64,000 nt of DNA from Streptomonospora litoralis (GTDB taxonomy: Bacteria; Actinomycetota; Actinomycetes; Streptosporangiales; Streptosporangiaceae): NCBI RefSeq assembly GCF_004323735.1, contig NZ_CP036455.1, forward strand, positions 2,723,101 through 2,787,100. Direction: 5' to 3'. Shown here one piece after another: positions 53,172-61,437 of the stretch. How positions within the stretch are numbered: the stretch's first letter is position 1; the number at the start of each line of letters is the position of its first letter. The notes under the pieces were generated by a model. That model was not told the origin of the DNA. It did not search any database and saw only the letters and a program-made list of their open reading frames with translations. Position numbers and translations under genes: made by a program.

Positions 53172-54074
53172 TCACCCCTCGGGCAGCACATCGCCGCGCA
53201 GCCGGGCGCCCAGGCAGGCGGCGGTGTGCACCAGCGCCCGGCACCGGGCGAACTCCACCGGTGTGAAGGGCACTCCGCGCCGGTGCACGAGCAGGACGCC
53301 GCCCTCGGGCGCGGGCAGCGACATCACCGCGCCGCGCAGGTCCTCTCGCTCCATGCCCGGCGGCGGCGCGGCGCGGTGCTGTGCACCGCGGGCCCCCGAA
53401 ACCGCGGTCAGCGCCTCCGCCAGACTCGCCTCGCCCCGCGCCAGAGCCGCCACCAGAGACAGTGCGCGGGCCGTGGTATCGCTCAGGTCGTGGACATCGG
53501 CCGGTTCGACGACCGGATGGCGGCCGCCCGCGCGCGCCGCCGCCTCACGCAACCGGTCGGCGCCCAGCTCGGCGGGCGCCGTCACATACAGCTCGTCGAT
53601 CGCCTCGCCGCCGCCGGGGTGCACCTGCATCAGGCGTATGTCCGCGCCGCAGCCGGCCATCTGCGCGGTGAGCGCGGCCAGTCCGCCGGGTACGTCGTCG
53701 ACGGCGACCCGCATCCGCCACAACCGCTCCCGTCGGGCCTCGGCCGCCGCCCGGACCTCCGTCGGGGCCGCAGCGGCGCCCGCCGCCGGCTGCGGCGGCG
53801 CCGCACCGGGCGGGCGGCGGCGGTGCGGCCGCCGGTGCGACCTCCACCGGTGCAGGGTGGAGGCGGCCAGCAGCGCCGCCCCGGTGGCCGCCAACAGGTA
53901 GCCCCCGTGGTCGCTGTGCCCCAGCGACAGCACCAGCAGATGCGCGGCACCTGCCGCGAGCAGCAGGCTGCCCACGTCCACCGCTTCCTGACCGAAGAAT
54001 CCCCGCGGGGCGGGTGAGCGGTGTGCCCGCTCCGCCCGTCGTCCCGCCTCGACGCCTGACCGCACGTGACCCAT
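53172..54074 (-). CDS. Membrane protein with ACT-like regulatory domain
   Basis: This 300-residue protein has two transmembrane helices near the N-terminus ([17 protein letters not shown] and GGYLLAATGAALLAAS). A Pro/Arg/Ala-rich linker follows, then an ACT-like domain (LWRMRVAVDDVPGGLAALTAQMAGCGADI, with DELYVTAPAEL). The C-terminal part (LLVHRRGVPFTPVEFARCRALVHTA) may be a GAF-like sensor remnant. Amino-acid-binding regulation is possible. ATG at 54074 is chosen from the MGHVRSGVEAG start; longer frames read as filler. It is divergent from the YbhN-like gene. Confidence 0.7.
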   Translation of the reverse strand: MGHVRSGVEAGRRAERAHRSPAPRGFFGQEAVDVGSLLLAAGAAHLLVLSLGHSDHGGYLLAATGAALLAASTLHRWRSHRRPHRRRPPGAAPPQPAAGAAAAPTEVRAAAEARRERLWRMRVAVDDVPGGLAALTAQMAGCGADIRLMQVHPGGGEAIDELYVTAPAELGADRLREAAARAGGRHPVVEPADVHDLSDTTARALSLVAALARGEASLAEALTAVSGARGAQHRAAPPPGMEREDLRGAVMSLPAPEGGVLLVHRRGVPFTPVEFARCRALVHTAACLGARLRGDVLPEG

Positions 54075-54257
54075 GGCTTCGACCGTGCCCGCTCCGCGTT
54101 GCGCGGGATCGACCGGCGGTGACAACGCGGTAACAACCCGCGGTGACGCTCGCCACGTCCGGTAACCGCGGCCGCGGCCGCAACCGGCCCCGGGCCGGAG
54201 CGGACACGCGCCGGGGCTGAACGTGGGCACTGCTGCGATTCGGGCAGTCTTGGAAGT

Positions 54258-56645
54258 GTGAAATCACCAGGAGCCGACCCGGAACGGGGCAGAATCGAGC
54301 GACAGGCGGCGCTCGGGTCCACTGCGCGAAGACCGGTGGACCTGGTGGTCGCCGCAGTGGGCGCGCTCGTCATCGCCGCCGTCCTGGTCGTCGTGCGCAT
54401 CACCACCGACGGCCAGGAGACCGCCTACCCGGCCGAGCTGCGCACTCTGCTGCCGCCGTCGGTGCTCGCCCTGGTCGCCGGCGTCGCCAACCTGACCGTC
54501 ATCGTGCTGATCGGCATCACCGCGGTGGAGCGGCTGCTGCGCCGCGAGTTCCGCCAGATCGTGCGCGCCCTGGCGGCGTCCGCCTTCGGCTACGGCCTGG
54601 CCGGCGCGCTCAACGCCACAGTGCAGGCGCTCACGCCCTCCGAGGGGCTCCCGGAGGTGCTGATGGCACCGGAGTCCCAGAGCGTGTTCACCTCCCCGCT
54701 GCACGCCTACATAGCCGCCGCCGTCGCCTACGTGCGCGCGCTGCCGCTGGGGCACGTGCCGCGGGTGCGGGCCGCAATGTGGGTCGGGGTCGCCGCGACG
54801 TCGGCCTCGGTGCTGCTCGCCGGCGTCACCACGACACTGTCGCTGGTGCTGACCGTGCTGGCCGGCTGGACCAGCGCGGCGGTGGCCTCCTATGCCGTGG
54901 GGATGTCGCGACCGGTTCCGGCCACCGGACGACTGGTACGGGAGCTGCGCCGATTCGGCTGGGAGCCGTTGGGCCACCGCCCCCTGGGCGTCGACGCCGA
55001 GGGCAACCAGCGCTACGCGGTGGACACCGTCGACCGGCGCCTGGACGTGGTGCTGTTCCGCTCCGAGGACACCAGCGGGGTGTGGAAGCGGCTGCTGGCG
55101 GCGGTGATGCTGCGGGGGCCGGCGGCGCCCTCGGTGCTGCTGGGGGTGCAGCGCCGCGTCGAACACGCCGCACTGATGGACTTCACCGCGCGCGCCGCCG
55201 GTGCCGCGGTGCCGCGGGTGCTCGCCATCGGCGAGCTGGGGCTGGGCACCCTGGCGCTGGTGACCGAACATGTTCCGCTGCGCACCCTCGACGAGGCCGA
55301 CACCGGCGAGCTGACCGACGCCGCCCTCGACGAGGTCTTCGCCGAGCTGGCCCTGCTGCACCGCAGCCGCGTCACCCACGGCGGCATCGACGGCTCGACC
55401 GTGGGCCGGCGGCTCGACGGGCGGGTCGTCTTCACCGGGCTGGCCAACGGGACCCTCGCCGCCTCCCCGCTGAAGGCGTCGCTGGACGTGGCGGCACTGA
55501 TGACGGTCCTGGCGCTGCGCGTGGGCGAGCGCCGGGCCGTGGACTCGGCCATCCGCGTGCTGGGCGGCGAGAGCGTCGCGGCCGCGCTGCCGTTCCTGCA
55601 GACGGCCGGGATGCCCTTCGCGCTGCGCGGGCGGCTGCGCGCCCACCGCGGAACGCTGGGCGCCATTCGCTCCCGGATCACCGAGGCCGTGCCCGACGCC
55701 CCGGCCCGGCCGGCGCGCCTGGAGCGGATGCGGCCGCGCACCGTGGTCAGCGTGGTGGCCGCCACCGCGGTCGGACTGATCCTGGCCTACCAGCTCGCCG
55801 GAGTCGACTTCGGCACCATCTCGGAGGCGAACCTGGGATGGGCGGCGGCCGCGTTCGGCGCCTCGACGCTGTGCATGGTGGCGGCCGCGATGGCGCTGAT
55901 GGGCTTCGTCCCCATCCGGCTGCCCCTGTGGCCGACGGTCCTGGTGCAGTACGCCGGATCGTTCGTGCGCATCGCCGCCCCTGCGGGCCTGGGTTCGCTG
56001 GCGATCAACACGCGCTACGTCTCCCGGATGGGCGCCTCGGCCGGACTGGCCATCTCGGCGGTCGGGCTGTCCCAGGCGGTGGGGCTGGTCCTGCACGTCC
56101 CGCTGCTGCTGGTGTGCGCCTACCTGACCGGAACCTCCTACCTCGCCGACTTCTCTCCGTCGGTGACCCTCATCGCGGTTACCGCGGGCCTGTCCGTGGC
56201 GGTGGCGCTGGTGCTGCTCGTGCCCGCCCTGCGCCGGGCGGTGCTGGACCGCGCGCGCCCCTACTTCCGAGGCACTCTGCCGCAGCTGCTGGACCTGCTG
56301 CAGCACCCGCGCCGACTCGTGATGGGCGTGGGCGGCACGCTGCTGCTGACCGCCGCGTTCGTGGCCTGCCTGGCGTTCTCCGTGGCGGCGTTCGGCGGGC
56401 AGGCCGAGATCGCCGCACTGGCGGTGGTGTTCCTGGCCGGCAACGCCATCGGATCGGCGGCGCCCACCCCCGGCGGACTCGGTGCGGTGGAGGCGGCCCT
56501 GCTGGGCGGGCTGACCACGGTCGCGGGGGTTCCGGCGGCCGTCGGCCTGCCCGCGGTGCTGCTCTACCGGCTGCTGACGTTCTGGTTCCCGGTGCTGCCG
56601 GGGTGGGGGGCGTTCCACCTGCTGCAGCGCTGGAAGGCGATCTGA
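54258..56645 (+). CDS. YbhN/MprF-type flippase-domain protein with central kinase-like region
   Basis: This 795-residue membrane protein has an N-terminal helical bundle of about six helices. A soluble middle (about residues 225-480) resembles an aminoglycoside-phosphotransferase/kinase fold: LALVTEHVPLRTLDEADTGEL, and LALLHRSRVTHGGIDGSTV in the catalytic-loop position. The C-terminal lysylphosphatidylglycerol-synthase TM (UPF0104) domain has VQYAGSFVRIAAPAGLGSLAINTRYV and the signature AGNAIGSAAPTPGGLGAVEAAL. The catalytic-loop aspartate of kinases is not evident (HGGIDG), so the middle may be a pseudokinase. It probably moves or senses a lipid-linked substrate. GTG at 54258. Confidence 0.8.
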   Translation: MKSPGADPERGRIERQAALGSTARRPVDLVVAAVGALVIAAVLVVVRITTDGQETAYPAELRTLLPPSVLALVAGVANLTVIVLIGITAVERLLRREFRQIVRALAASAFGYGLAGALNATVQALTPSEGLPEVLMAPESQSVFTSPLHAYIAAAVAYVRALPLGHVPRVRAAMWVGVAATSASVLLAGVTTTLSLVLTVLAGWTSAAVASYAVGMSRPVPATGRLVRELRRFGWEPLGHRPLGVDAEGNQRYAVDTVDRRLDVVLFRSEDTSGVWKRLLAAVMLRGPAAPSVLLGVQRRVEHAALMDFTARAAGAAVPRVLAIGELGLGTLALVTEHVPLRTLDEADTGELTDAALDEVFAELALLHRSRVTHGGIDGSTVGRRLDGRVVFTGLANGTLAASPLKASLDVAALMTVLALRVGERRAVDSAIRVLGGESVAAALPFLQTAGMPFALRGRLRAHRGTLGAIRSRITEAVPDAPARPARLERMRPRTVVSVVAATAVGLILAYQLAGVDFGTISEANLGWAAAAFGASTLCMVAAAMALMGFVPIRLPLWPTVLVQYAGSFVRIAAPAGLGSLAINTRYVSRMGASAGLAISAVGLSQAVGLVLHVPLLLVCAYLTGTSYLADFSPSVTLIAVTAGLSVAVALVLLVPALRRAVLDRARPYFRGTLPQLLDLLQHPRRLVMGVGGTLLLTAAFVACLAFSVAAFGGQAEIAALAVVFLAGNAIGSAAPTPGGLGAVEAALLGGLTTVAGVPAAVGLPAVLLYRLLTFWFPVLPGWGAFHLLQRWKAI

Positions 56646-56830
56646 GGCGGCGGGGCGCGCCCCGCCGCAAGCGCCGCCGCCCGGCCTCACCGGCGGTGCG
56701 AGCGCCCCTTGCGCAACCCCGCTTCGCCCGGTCGGTGAAATCATGGGGACGGGCGACTCCGCCGGTTCCGGCGCGGGGCGCCTGCGGCACCGAGCGCACG
56801 CGCACGGCAGGGGAAGGCGAAGACGAAGAC

Positions 56831-57271
56831 ATGGCTAGGAACGAGCTCGCCGAAGAGGCGTGGGAGGAACTCGCCCGCGCGCAGATCGCGCTGATGCGGC
56901 GGTTCCAGGACGACTTCCGCTCCTGGGAGGTCACCATGCACGAGTACGACGTGCTGTTCACGCTCTCCCGGTGCCCCGCCGGCTCACGCATGCGCGACCT
57001 CGGCGAGCACGTGCTGCTCACCCAGCCCAGCATCAGCCGCCTCGTCGAGCGCATGGCCGAAAGCGGTCTGGTCACCCGCGAGTGCGACCCCGGCGACCGC
57101 CGGGGCACGGTCGTAGGGCTCACCCGCTACGGCCGCGAGGTGCTGCAGCGCGTCGGCCGGGCCCACGCCGGGGCCATCGAACGGTACGTGGGCCGCGCTC
57201 TGACCACCGAGGAGCTGCACCTGTTGCGCGACATCGCCGGCAAGCTGCGCCGCGCACAGGCCGACGGGTAG
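56831..57271 (+). CDS. MarR family transcriptional regulator
   Basis: The 146-residue protein has the MarR winged helix: MHEYDVLFTLSRCPAGSRMRDLGEHVLLTQPSISRLVERMAESGLV, with the wing DPGDRRGTVVGLT. ATG at 56831 follows GGAAGGCGAAG. No conserved redox cysteine is at the N-terminus. It is upstream of, but separately promoted from, ohrR (91-bp spacer with OhrR-like boxes). Its target and ligand are unknown. Confidence 0.9.
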   Translation: MARNELAEEAWEELARAQIALMRRFQDDFRSWEVTMHEYDVLFTLSRCPAGSRMRDLGEHVLLTQPSISRLVERMAESGLVTRECDPGDRRGTVVGLTRYGREVLQRVGRAHAGAIERYVGRALTTEELHLLRDIAGKLRRAQADG

Positions 57272-57305
57272 TGAATCCACCGGCGGCTCGCCGTGTCGGT
57301 ATTTG

Positions 57306-57332
57306 ATTGTGCACAATTCGATTGTGCTAAAT
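57306..57332. promoter_or_regulatory. OhrR operator boxes
   Basis: ATTGTGCACAAT (57306-57317) is a perfect 12-bp palindrome and ATTGTGCTAAAT (57321-57332) a second partial copy, spaced 15 bp apart. They lie 31-57 bp upstream of the ohrR start and resemble the AT-rich operators of OhrR-type MarR regulators, so ohrR-ohr is probably autoregulated by organic peroxide. Confidence 0.75.
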
Positions 57333-57362
57333 TGAACGGTGCCGAGGAGGGATTCCCGCGCC

Positions 57363-57833
57363 ATGACCGACACGTCCGAGTCCGATCCGCTTGCCCTGGA
57401 GCGCCAACTCTGCTTCGCCGTGTACGCGGCCTCGCGCGCGCTGACCGGGCTCTACCGCGAGCTCCTCGGCCCGCTCGGCCTCACCTACCCCCAGTACCTG
57501 GTCATGCTTGTGCTGTGGGAGCACGGCGGCCTCACCGTCAAGGAGCTGGGCGCGCGCCTGCAGCTCGACTCGGGCACGCTCTCGCCCCTGCTGCGCCGGC
57601 TGGAGGCCGGCGGGCTGGTGCAGCGCAGCCGCACCGGCGGCGACGAGCGCGTCCTACGCGTCACCCTCACCGGCACCGGCGCCGAGCTGCGCGAGCAGGC
57701 CGCCGCCATCCCCGCTCGGGTACTGGACGCCACCGGCGTCTCCGCGGCCCAGGCCGCGCAGCTGCGCACGGTACTGGAGCACATCACCGACTCCGCCGCC
57801 CTCGCCGCCGACGAACTCCGCGAGCAGCGGTGA
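57363..57833 (+). CDS. ohrR: Organic hydroperoxide-sensing MarR regulator OhrR
   Basis: This 156-residue MarR-family regulator carries the redox-sensing cysteine of OhrR in LERQLCFAVYAASRAL (Cys17). The characteristic LGPLGLTYPQYLVMLVLWEHGGLTVKELG segment and the wing TGGDERVLRVTLT follow. Oxidation of the cysteine by organic hydroperoxides releases DNA. It is 82 bp upstream of ohr, with its palindromic operator in front. The ATG at 57363 has GAGGAGGG upstream. Confidence 0.93.
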   Translation: MTDTSESDPLALERQLCFAVYAASRALTGLYRELLGPLGLTYPQYLVMLVLWEHGGLTVKELGARLQLDSGTLSPLLRRLEAGGLVQRSRTGGDERVLRVTLTGTGAELREQAAAIPARVLDATGVSAAQAAQLRTVLEHITDSAALAADELREQR

Positions 57834-57915
57834 CCGTACGGCGGCGCACGGCGGGGACAGCGACCCGCGGCACCACGGCCGCGGGCGCCACGCCATACGA
57901 GAAGGAGACAGCGCG

Positions 57916-58338
57916 ATGAAGGTCATGTACACCGCTCAAGCCGAGGTCGAGGGCGAAGGGCGCAAAGGCCGCGGCCGCACCGACGACGGACGCCTGGAGG
58001 TCGACCTCTCCGTTCCGTCGGGCATGGGCGGCGACGACGGCCAGGGCACCAACCCCGAGCAGCTGTTCGCCGTCGGCTACGCCGCCTGCTTCCACGGCGC
58101 CCTGAAGAAGGTCGCCCGCGAGGCCGGCGACTCCGCCGACGGCTCCAAGATCGACTCCGCCGTCAGCCTGGGCAGCGCCGAAGACGGCCTGACCCTGGCG
58201 GTGGAGCTGCAGGTCACCATCCCGGGCAAGTCCCAGGAGGAGGCGCAGAAGCTCGTCGAGGCCGCCCACCAGGTGTGCCCCTACTCGCGCGCCACCCGCG
58301 GCAACATCGAGGTCACCCTCACCACGAAGAACGGCTGA
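57916..58338 (+). CDS. ohr: Organic hydroperoxide resistance protein (peroxiredoxin-like)
   Basis: The 140-residue protein is Ohr of the OsmC superfamily, which reduces organic hydroperoxides with two reactive cysteines. Both are present: Cys58 in GYAACFHGAL and Cys121 in HQVCPYSRATRGN. The NPEQLFAVGYAACF signature places it in Ohr rather than OsmC. ATG at 57916 follows GAAGGAG. It is the target of the adjacent ohrR, and a strong hairpin follows. Confidence 0.95.
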   Translation: MKVMYTAQAEVEGEGRKGRGRTDDGRLEVDLSVPSGMGGDDGQGTNPEQLFAVGYAACFHGALKKVAREAGDSADGSKIDSAVSLGSAEDGLTLAVELQVTIPGKSQEEAQKLVEAAHQVCPYSRATRGNIEVTLTTKNG

Positions 58339-58349
58339 GCATCCGGCTG

Positions 58350-58393
58350 CGGCGCCGGCCCCGACCCGCGTTGCGGGCACGGGGCCGGCGCCG
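58350..58393. terminator. 14-bp hairpin after ohr
   Basis: Positions 58350-58363 pair exactly with 58380-58393. CCCGC/GCGGG inside the 16-nt loop can extend the fold. It begins 12 bp after the ohr stop. Confidence 0.8.
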
Positions 58394-58462
58394 GTGGGAC
58401 CGTTCGTGCCGGCCGCGTCGCCGCCTACCGCGGCGGTGCGGAGCTTCGTTACGCTGGCCGCC

Positions 58463-59005
58463 ATGTTGGACCCACTCATCGATCGGGCCGCCCTGCCCGC
58501 CGACGCTTCGCTCGCCCAGGTGGTCGACGCCGTCCACCGCATCCCCTTCGGTCCGCCCAGCGCCCCGAGCGCTCAGGCCACCCTGGACGAATGGCGGGGG
58601 ACCGGCACCACCAAGCACGAGCTGCTGGCCGCCGCCCTGCAGCGCGGCTGGCCGCAGACCCGGCCGACGCTGGTGCACCGCGTCCACCGCTGCACGCCCG
58701 AGCACGCGCGCGAGCGCTTCGGCGACGAAGCCGCCGCGGCGGTACCCGAGGACGGCCTCTGGGACGTGCACCGCTACCTGCTGGTCGAGCTGGGCGGCGA
58801 GCGCGTCGTCCTGGACGTCACCTACCCGTCGATGCCCGGCTGGGACGGCTCCTCCTCGATGGAGGTCGCGGCGGGCGAAGGCACCGACCACGAGGCGGGC
58901 CCCGACCCCGACCGCGAGCTGCGCGTCCTGGAGGCCGCCCACTGCGACCCCCGCTCCCGCCAGTCCTTCGTCACCGCCCTTACGGCCTCGCTGGCCTCGG
59001 TCTGA
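58463..59005 (+). CDS. Hypothetical protein, possibly transglutaminase-like
   Basis: The 180-residue soluble protein has RGTGTTKHELLAAALQRGW, LWDVHRYLLVELGGERVVLDVTYP and a C-terminal helical tail. The order of a GT-x-x-KH segment, a histidine strand and LDVTYP recalls transglutaminase-like proteases. The cysteine expected in GTxTC is threonine here, so any such fold may be inactive. This resemblance is weak. ATG at 58463 follows GCTGGCC with no strong ribosome binding site. Confidence 0.6.
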   Translation: MLDPLIDRAALPADASLAQVVDAVHRIPFGPPSAPSAQATLDEWRGTGTTKHELLAAALQRGWPQTRPTLVHRVHRCTPEHARERFGDEAAAAVPEDGLWDVHRYLLVELGGERVVLDVTYPSMPGWDGSSSMEVAAGEGTDHEAGPDPDRELRVLEAAHCDPRSRQSFVTALTASLASV

Positions 59006-59196
59006 GACACGCGCCCCCGCCGTGCGCCCAATCCCCGCCCGGCCGACGCCCGCGCCGTCCGGGCTCACCGCCCTCGGCCGAGCCCCGCCCGCGCCCCGAT
59101 CCGCAGCGCCGCCGCGTCCGAGGCGTGCGGGCGACCCGCGCCGCCGAAGCGAACGGCCGTGCCCCGCGACCGTGCAGGGGCGGCGCGAACCGGTGA

Positions 59197-60108
59197 TCAG
59201 CGCGCCGCCGGCGCAGCCGGGCTGTCCTCGGGCACGCGGACACCGGAGGGCCGCGTTCGCGACCGGCTCAGCGCCATCGCCGTGACGGCGGTCAGCACCA
59301 CGGCTCCGCCCGCCCACTGGCTCCAGGCGAGTTCGGCGCCCAGCAGCCCGGCGCCCACGATCGCCGACACCAGCGGAAAGGCCAACTCGGCCAGCGTGGC
59401 CCGGCTCGCCGCGGTGCGGCGCAGCCCCCAGTAGTACAGCGTCAGCGCCAGCAGGCCCGGGATGAGCGCCAACAGCACCAGCAGCGGCACCTGGCCCGCG
59501 CCCACGGCCAGCGAGGCCCCCGAAGACAGCGCGATCACCAGCGCCACCGGCAGACCCGCCGCAAAGCGCAGCGCCGTGACGTGCATGAACGCCAGCCGGG
59601 CGCCGGCCAGTCGACCCAGAACCGTTCCGGCGGCCCACAGCAGTGCCGCGCCCACCGCCAGTGCCGCACCCTGGGCGTCGCGCACGCCGACCGCCAGCGG
59701 GTCGGCGAAGGCCAGCAGCCACGCACCCGCCGCAGCGGGCAGTGCGTAGAGCGCGAAGCGCGGAGTCAGCCGCTCACCCAGCAGCACCACCGCCAGCACG
59801 ATGGCGAAGACCGGCTGCAGTTTCTGCAGCACCTGGGGTGTGATCGGGTCGCCGACCGTGAAGGCCAGCGTGAACAGGGTCGTGGCCAGCGCCGACGATC
59901 CGCCGCCGATGACCACCACGGCCGCGATCACCGCCGGCCCCGCGGCCGCGAGGGCCCGCACGGCCGGTACCAGCCACGGGAGCAGCAGTACCACGATGAC
60001 CGCGTGCTCGTAGAAGACGATGGTGGGGGCCGGGAGCACCTGCGCGAGCGGATCGCGCATCAGCGCCGAGGTCCCCCACATGCCGGCGGCCAGCGCCACC
60101 GCCCACAT
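59197..60108 (-). CDS. EamA/DMT superfamily transporter
   Basis: This 303-residue membrane protein has ten helices in two five-helix EamA repeats. The first starts at MWAVALAAGMWGTSALMRD and the second at AALAVGAALLWAAGTVLGRLAG. GDPITPQVLQKLQPVFAIVLAVVLLGERL marks the end of the first half. Such proteins export metabolites or amino acids. ATG at 60108 follows GGCGGAG; longer frames are filler. Substrate unknown. Confidence 0.88.
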   Translation of the reverse strand: MWAVALAAGMWGTSALMRDPLAQVLPAPTIVFYEHAVIVVLLLPWLVPAVRALAAAGPAVIAAVVVIGGGSSALATTLFTLAFTVGDPITPQVLQKLQPVFAIVLAVVLLGERLTPRFALYALPAAAGAWLLAFADPLAVGVRDAQGAALAVGAALLWAAGTVLGRLAGARLAFMHVTALRFAAGLPVALVIALSSGASLAVGAGQVPLLVLLALIPGLLALTLYYWGLRRTAASRATLAELAFPLVSAIVGAGLLGAELAWSQWAGGAVVLTAVTAMALSRSRTRPSGVRVPEDSPAAPAAR

Positions 60109-60362
60109 CCGATCCGCTCCGCCTGTCTGCTGCGCCACGTGGCCGTCTCCGATTCCCGTCGTCGCCGTGACCGTCGGTTCGAGCCCCACCGTAGTGACAC
60201 CGCCTCGACGGCCGCGCCCCGCCTCCGGCCGCAACCCGGCCGATGAGACAAAGCGCACGACAACGGACGACATCGGCCCCGCAGCACCGATTCCCGCCCG
60301 CCCGGTGCGGTGCCGGGACCGCGGCGCCTCCGCGGCCCATCCGACCCCCGGCGCGAACGACG

Positions 60363-60396
60363 GCGGCCGCCGCCCCACGCGTGGGGCGGCGGCCGC
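60363..60396. terminator. 34-bp perfect palindrome
   Basis: Positions 60363-60379 and 60380-60396 are exact complements with no loop. It lies 28 bp beyond the stop of the downstream CNNM gene and probably terminates that operon. Confidence 0.75.
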
Positions 60397-60423
60397 TCAT
60401 AGGCGCCTGCGAAGCGGCCGCGA

Positions 60424-61437
60424 TCAGGCGGCGGAGTCCAGCAGGAGCAGCCGGTCCAGCATGTCCTGCAGGGTCACCAGGCCGGCCAGGCGGCCCTGCT
60501 CCTCCACCAGCGCCAGGTGGGTGCGGCTTTCGCGCATGACGCCCAGGGCCGCGTAGATGGGTGTGTCGCCGTCCAGGGTCAGCACCGGGCGCATCAGGTC
60601 GGCGGCCGTGGTCCCGGCCGGGCTGGTCAGCGCGTCGCGGACGTGCAGCACGCCCACCGGCTCGGTGCGCTCGCGCACCACCAGCCGCAGGTGCCCCGAC
60701 TCGCGGGAGACCCGCTTTATCTCCTCCAGCGCGGCCTCCGGCGCGACGGCCGCCAGCTCGTCGCGCGGGGTGGTGATCTCGCGCAGCGGGCGCGAGTTCA
60801 CCTCCAGCGCGGTGGCCAGCTGGTCCCGCCGGTCCTCGTCCAGCGCCCCGGACTTGGCGGAGTGGTCGACCAGCTCGCGCAGGTCGTCGGGACCGTGGCC
60901 GCCGGCGACCTCGTCCACCGCCTGCACGCCCACACGGTGCAGCGACCAGTTCGCCAGCCCGTTGAGCAGGACCAGCGCCGGACGCGTCAGCCACATGAAC
61001 GCCCGCATCGGCAGCGCCAGCAGCGTCGCCGAGCGCTCCGGGTGGGAGATGGCCCACGACTTCGGCGCCATCTCGCCCACGACCAGGTGGATGAAGGTCA
61101 CCACGACGAGCGCGAGCACGAACGCGACCACCGTCGCGACGGCGCCCGGCAGCCAGGCGTCGAACAGCGGGTGCAGCATGTGCTCCACCGCGGGCTTGGT
61201 GATGGCGCCCAGTGCCAGCGTGCACAGCGTGATGCCCAACTGGGATCCGGCCAGCAGCAGCGACAGGTCGCGCGAGCTCTTCAGCGCGGCCCGGGCCGAG
61301 ACGCTGGTCTCGGCGGCCTCCTCCAACCGGTACCGGCGGGCGGCCACCAGCGCGAACTCGATGGCCACGAAGAAGGCGCTCAGCGCGATGATCGCGACCG
61401 TGGCGGCCATCGCCAGCACCGGGTTCATGTCGCTCAT
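60424..61437 (-). CDS. Hemolysin C/CNNM family membrane protein with CBS domains
   Basis: The 337-residue protein has a DUF21/CNNM transmembrane domain (AFFVAIEFALVAARRYRLEE; GSQLGITLCTLALGAITKPAVE; VTFIHLVVGEMAPKSWAISHPE) followed by a CBS pair (about residues 220-330). Typical members transport or regulate Mg2+ or Co2+. It lacks the C-terminal CorC domain seen in the upstream partner. Its ATG overlaps the partner's TGA (ATGA), so the two are coupled and probably form a heteromer. Confidence 0.9.
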   Translation of the reverse strand: MSDMNPVLAMAATVAIIALSAFFVAIEFALVAARRYRLEEAAETSVSARAALKSSRDLSLLLAGSQLGITLCTLALGAITKPAVEHMLHPLFDAWLPGAVATVVAFVLALVVVTFIHLVVGEMAPKSWAISHPERSATLLALPMRAFMWLTRPALVLLNGLANWSLHRVGVQAVDEVAGGHGPDDLRELVDHSAKSGALDEDRRDQLATALEVNSRPLREITTPRDELAAVAPEAALEEIKRVSRESGHLRLVVRERTEPVGVLHVRDALTSPAGTTAADLMRPVLTLDGDTPIYAALGVMRESRTHLALVEEQGRLAGLVTLQDMLDRLLLLDSAA

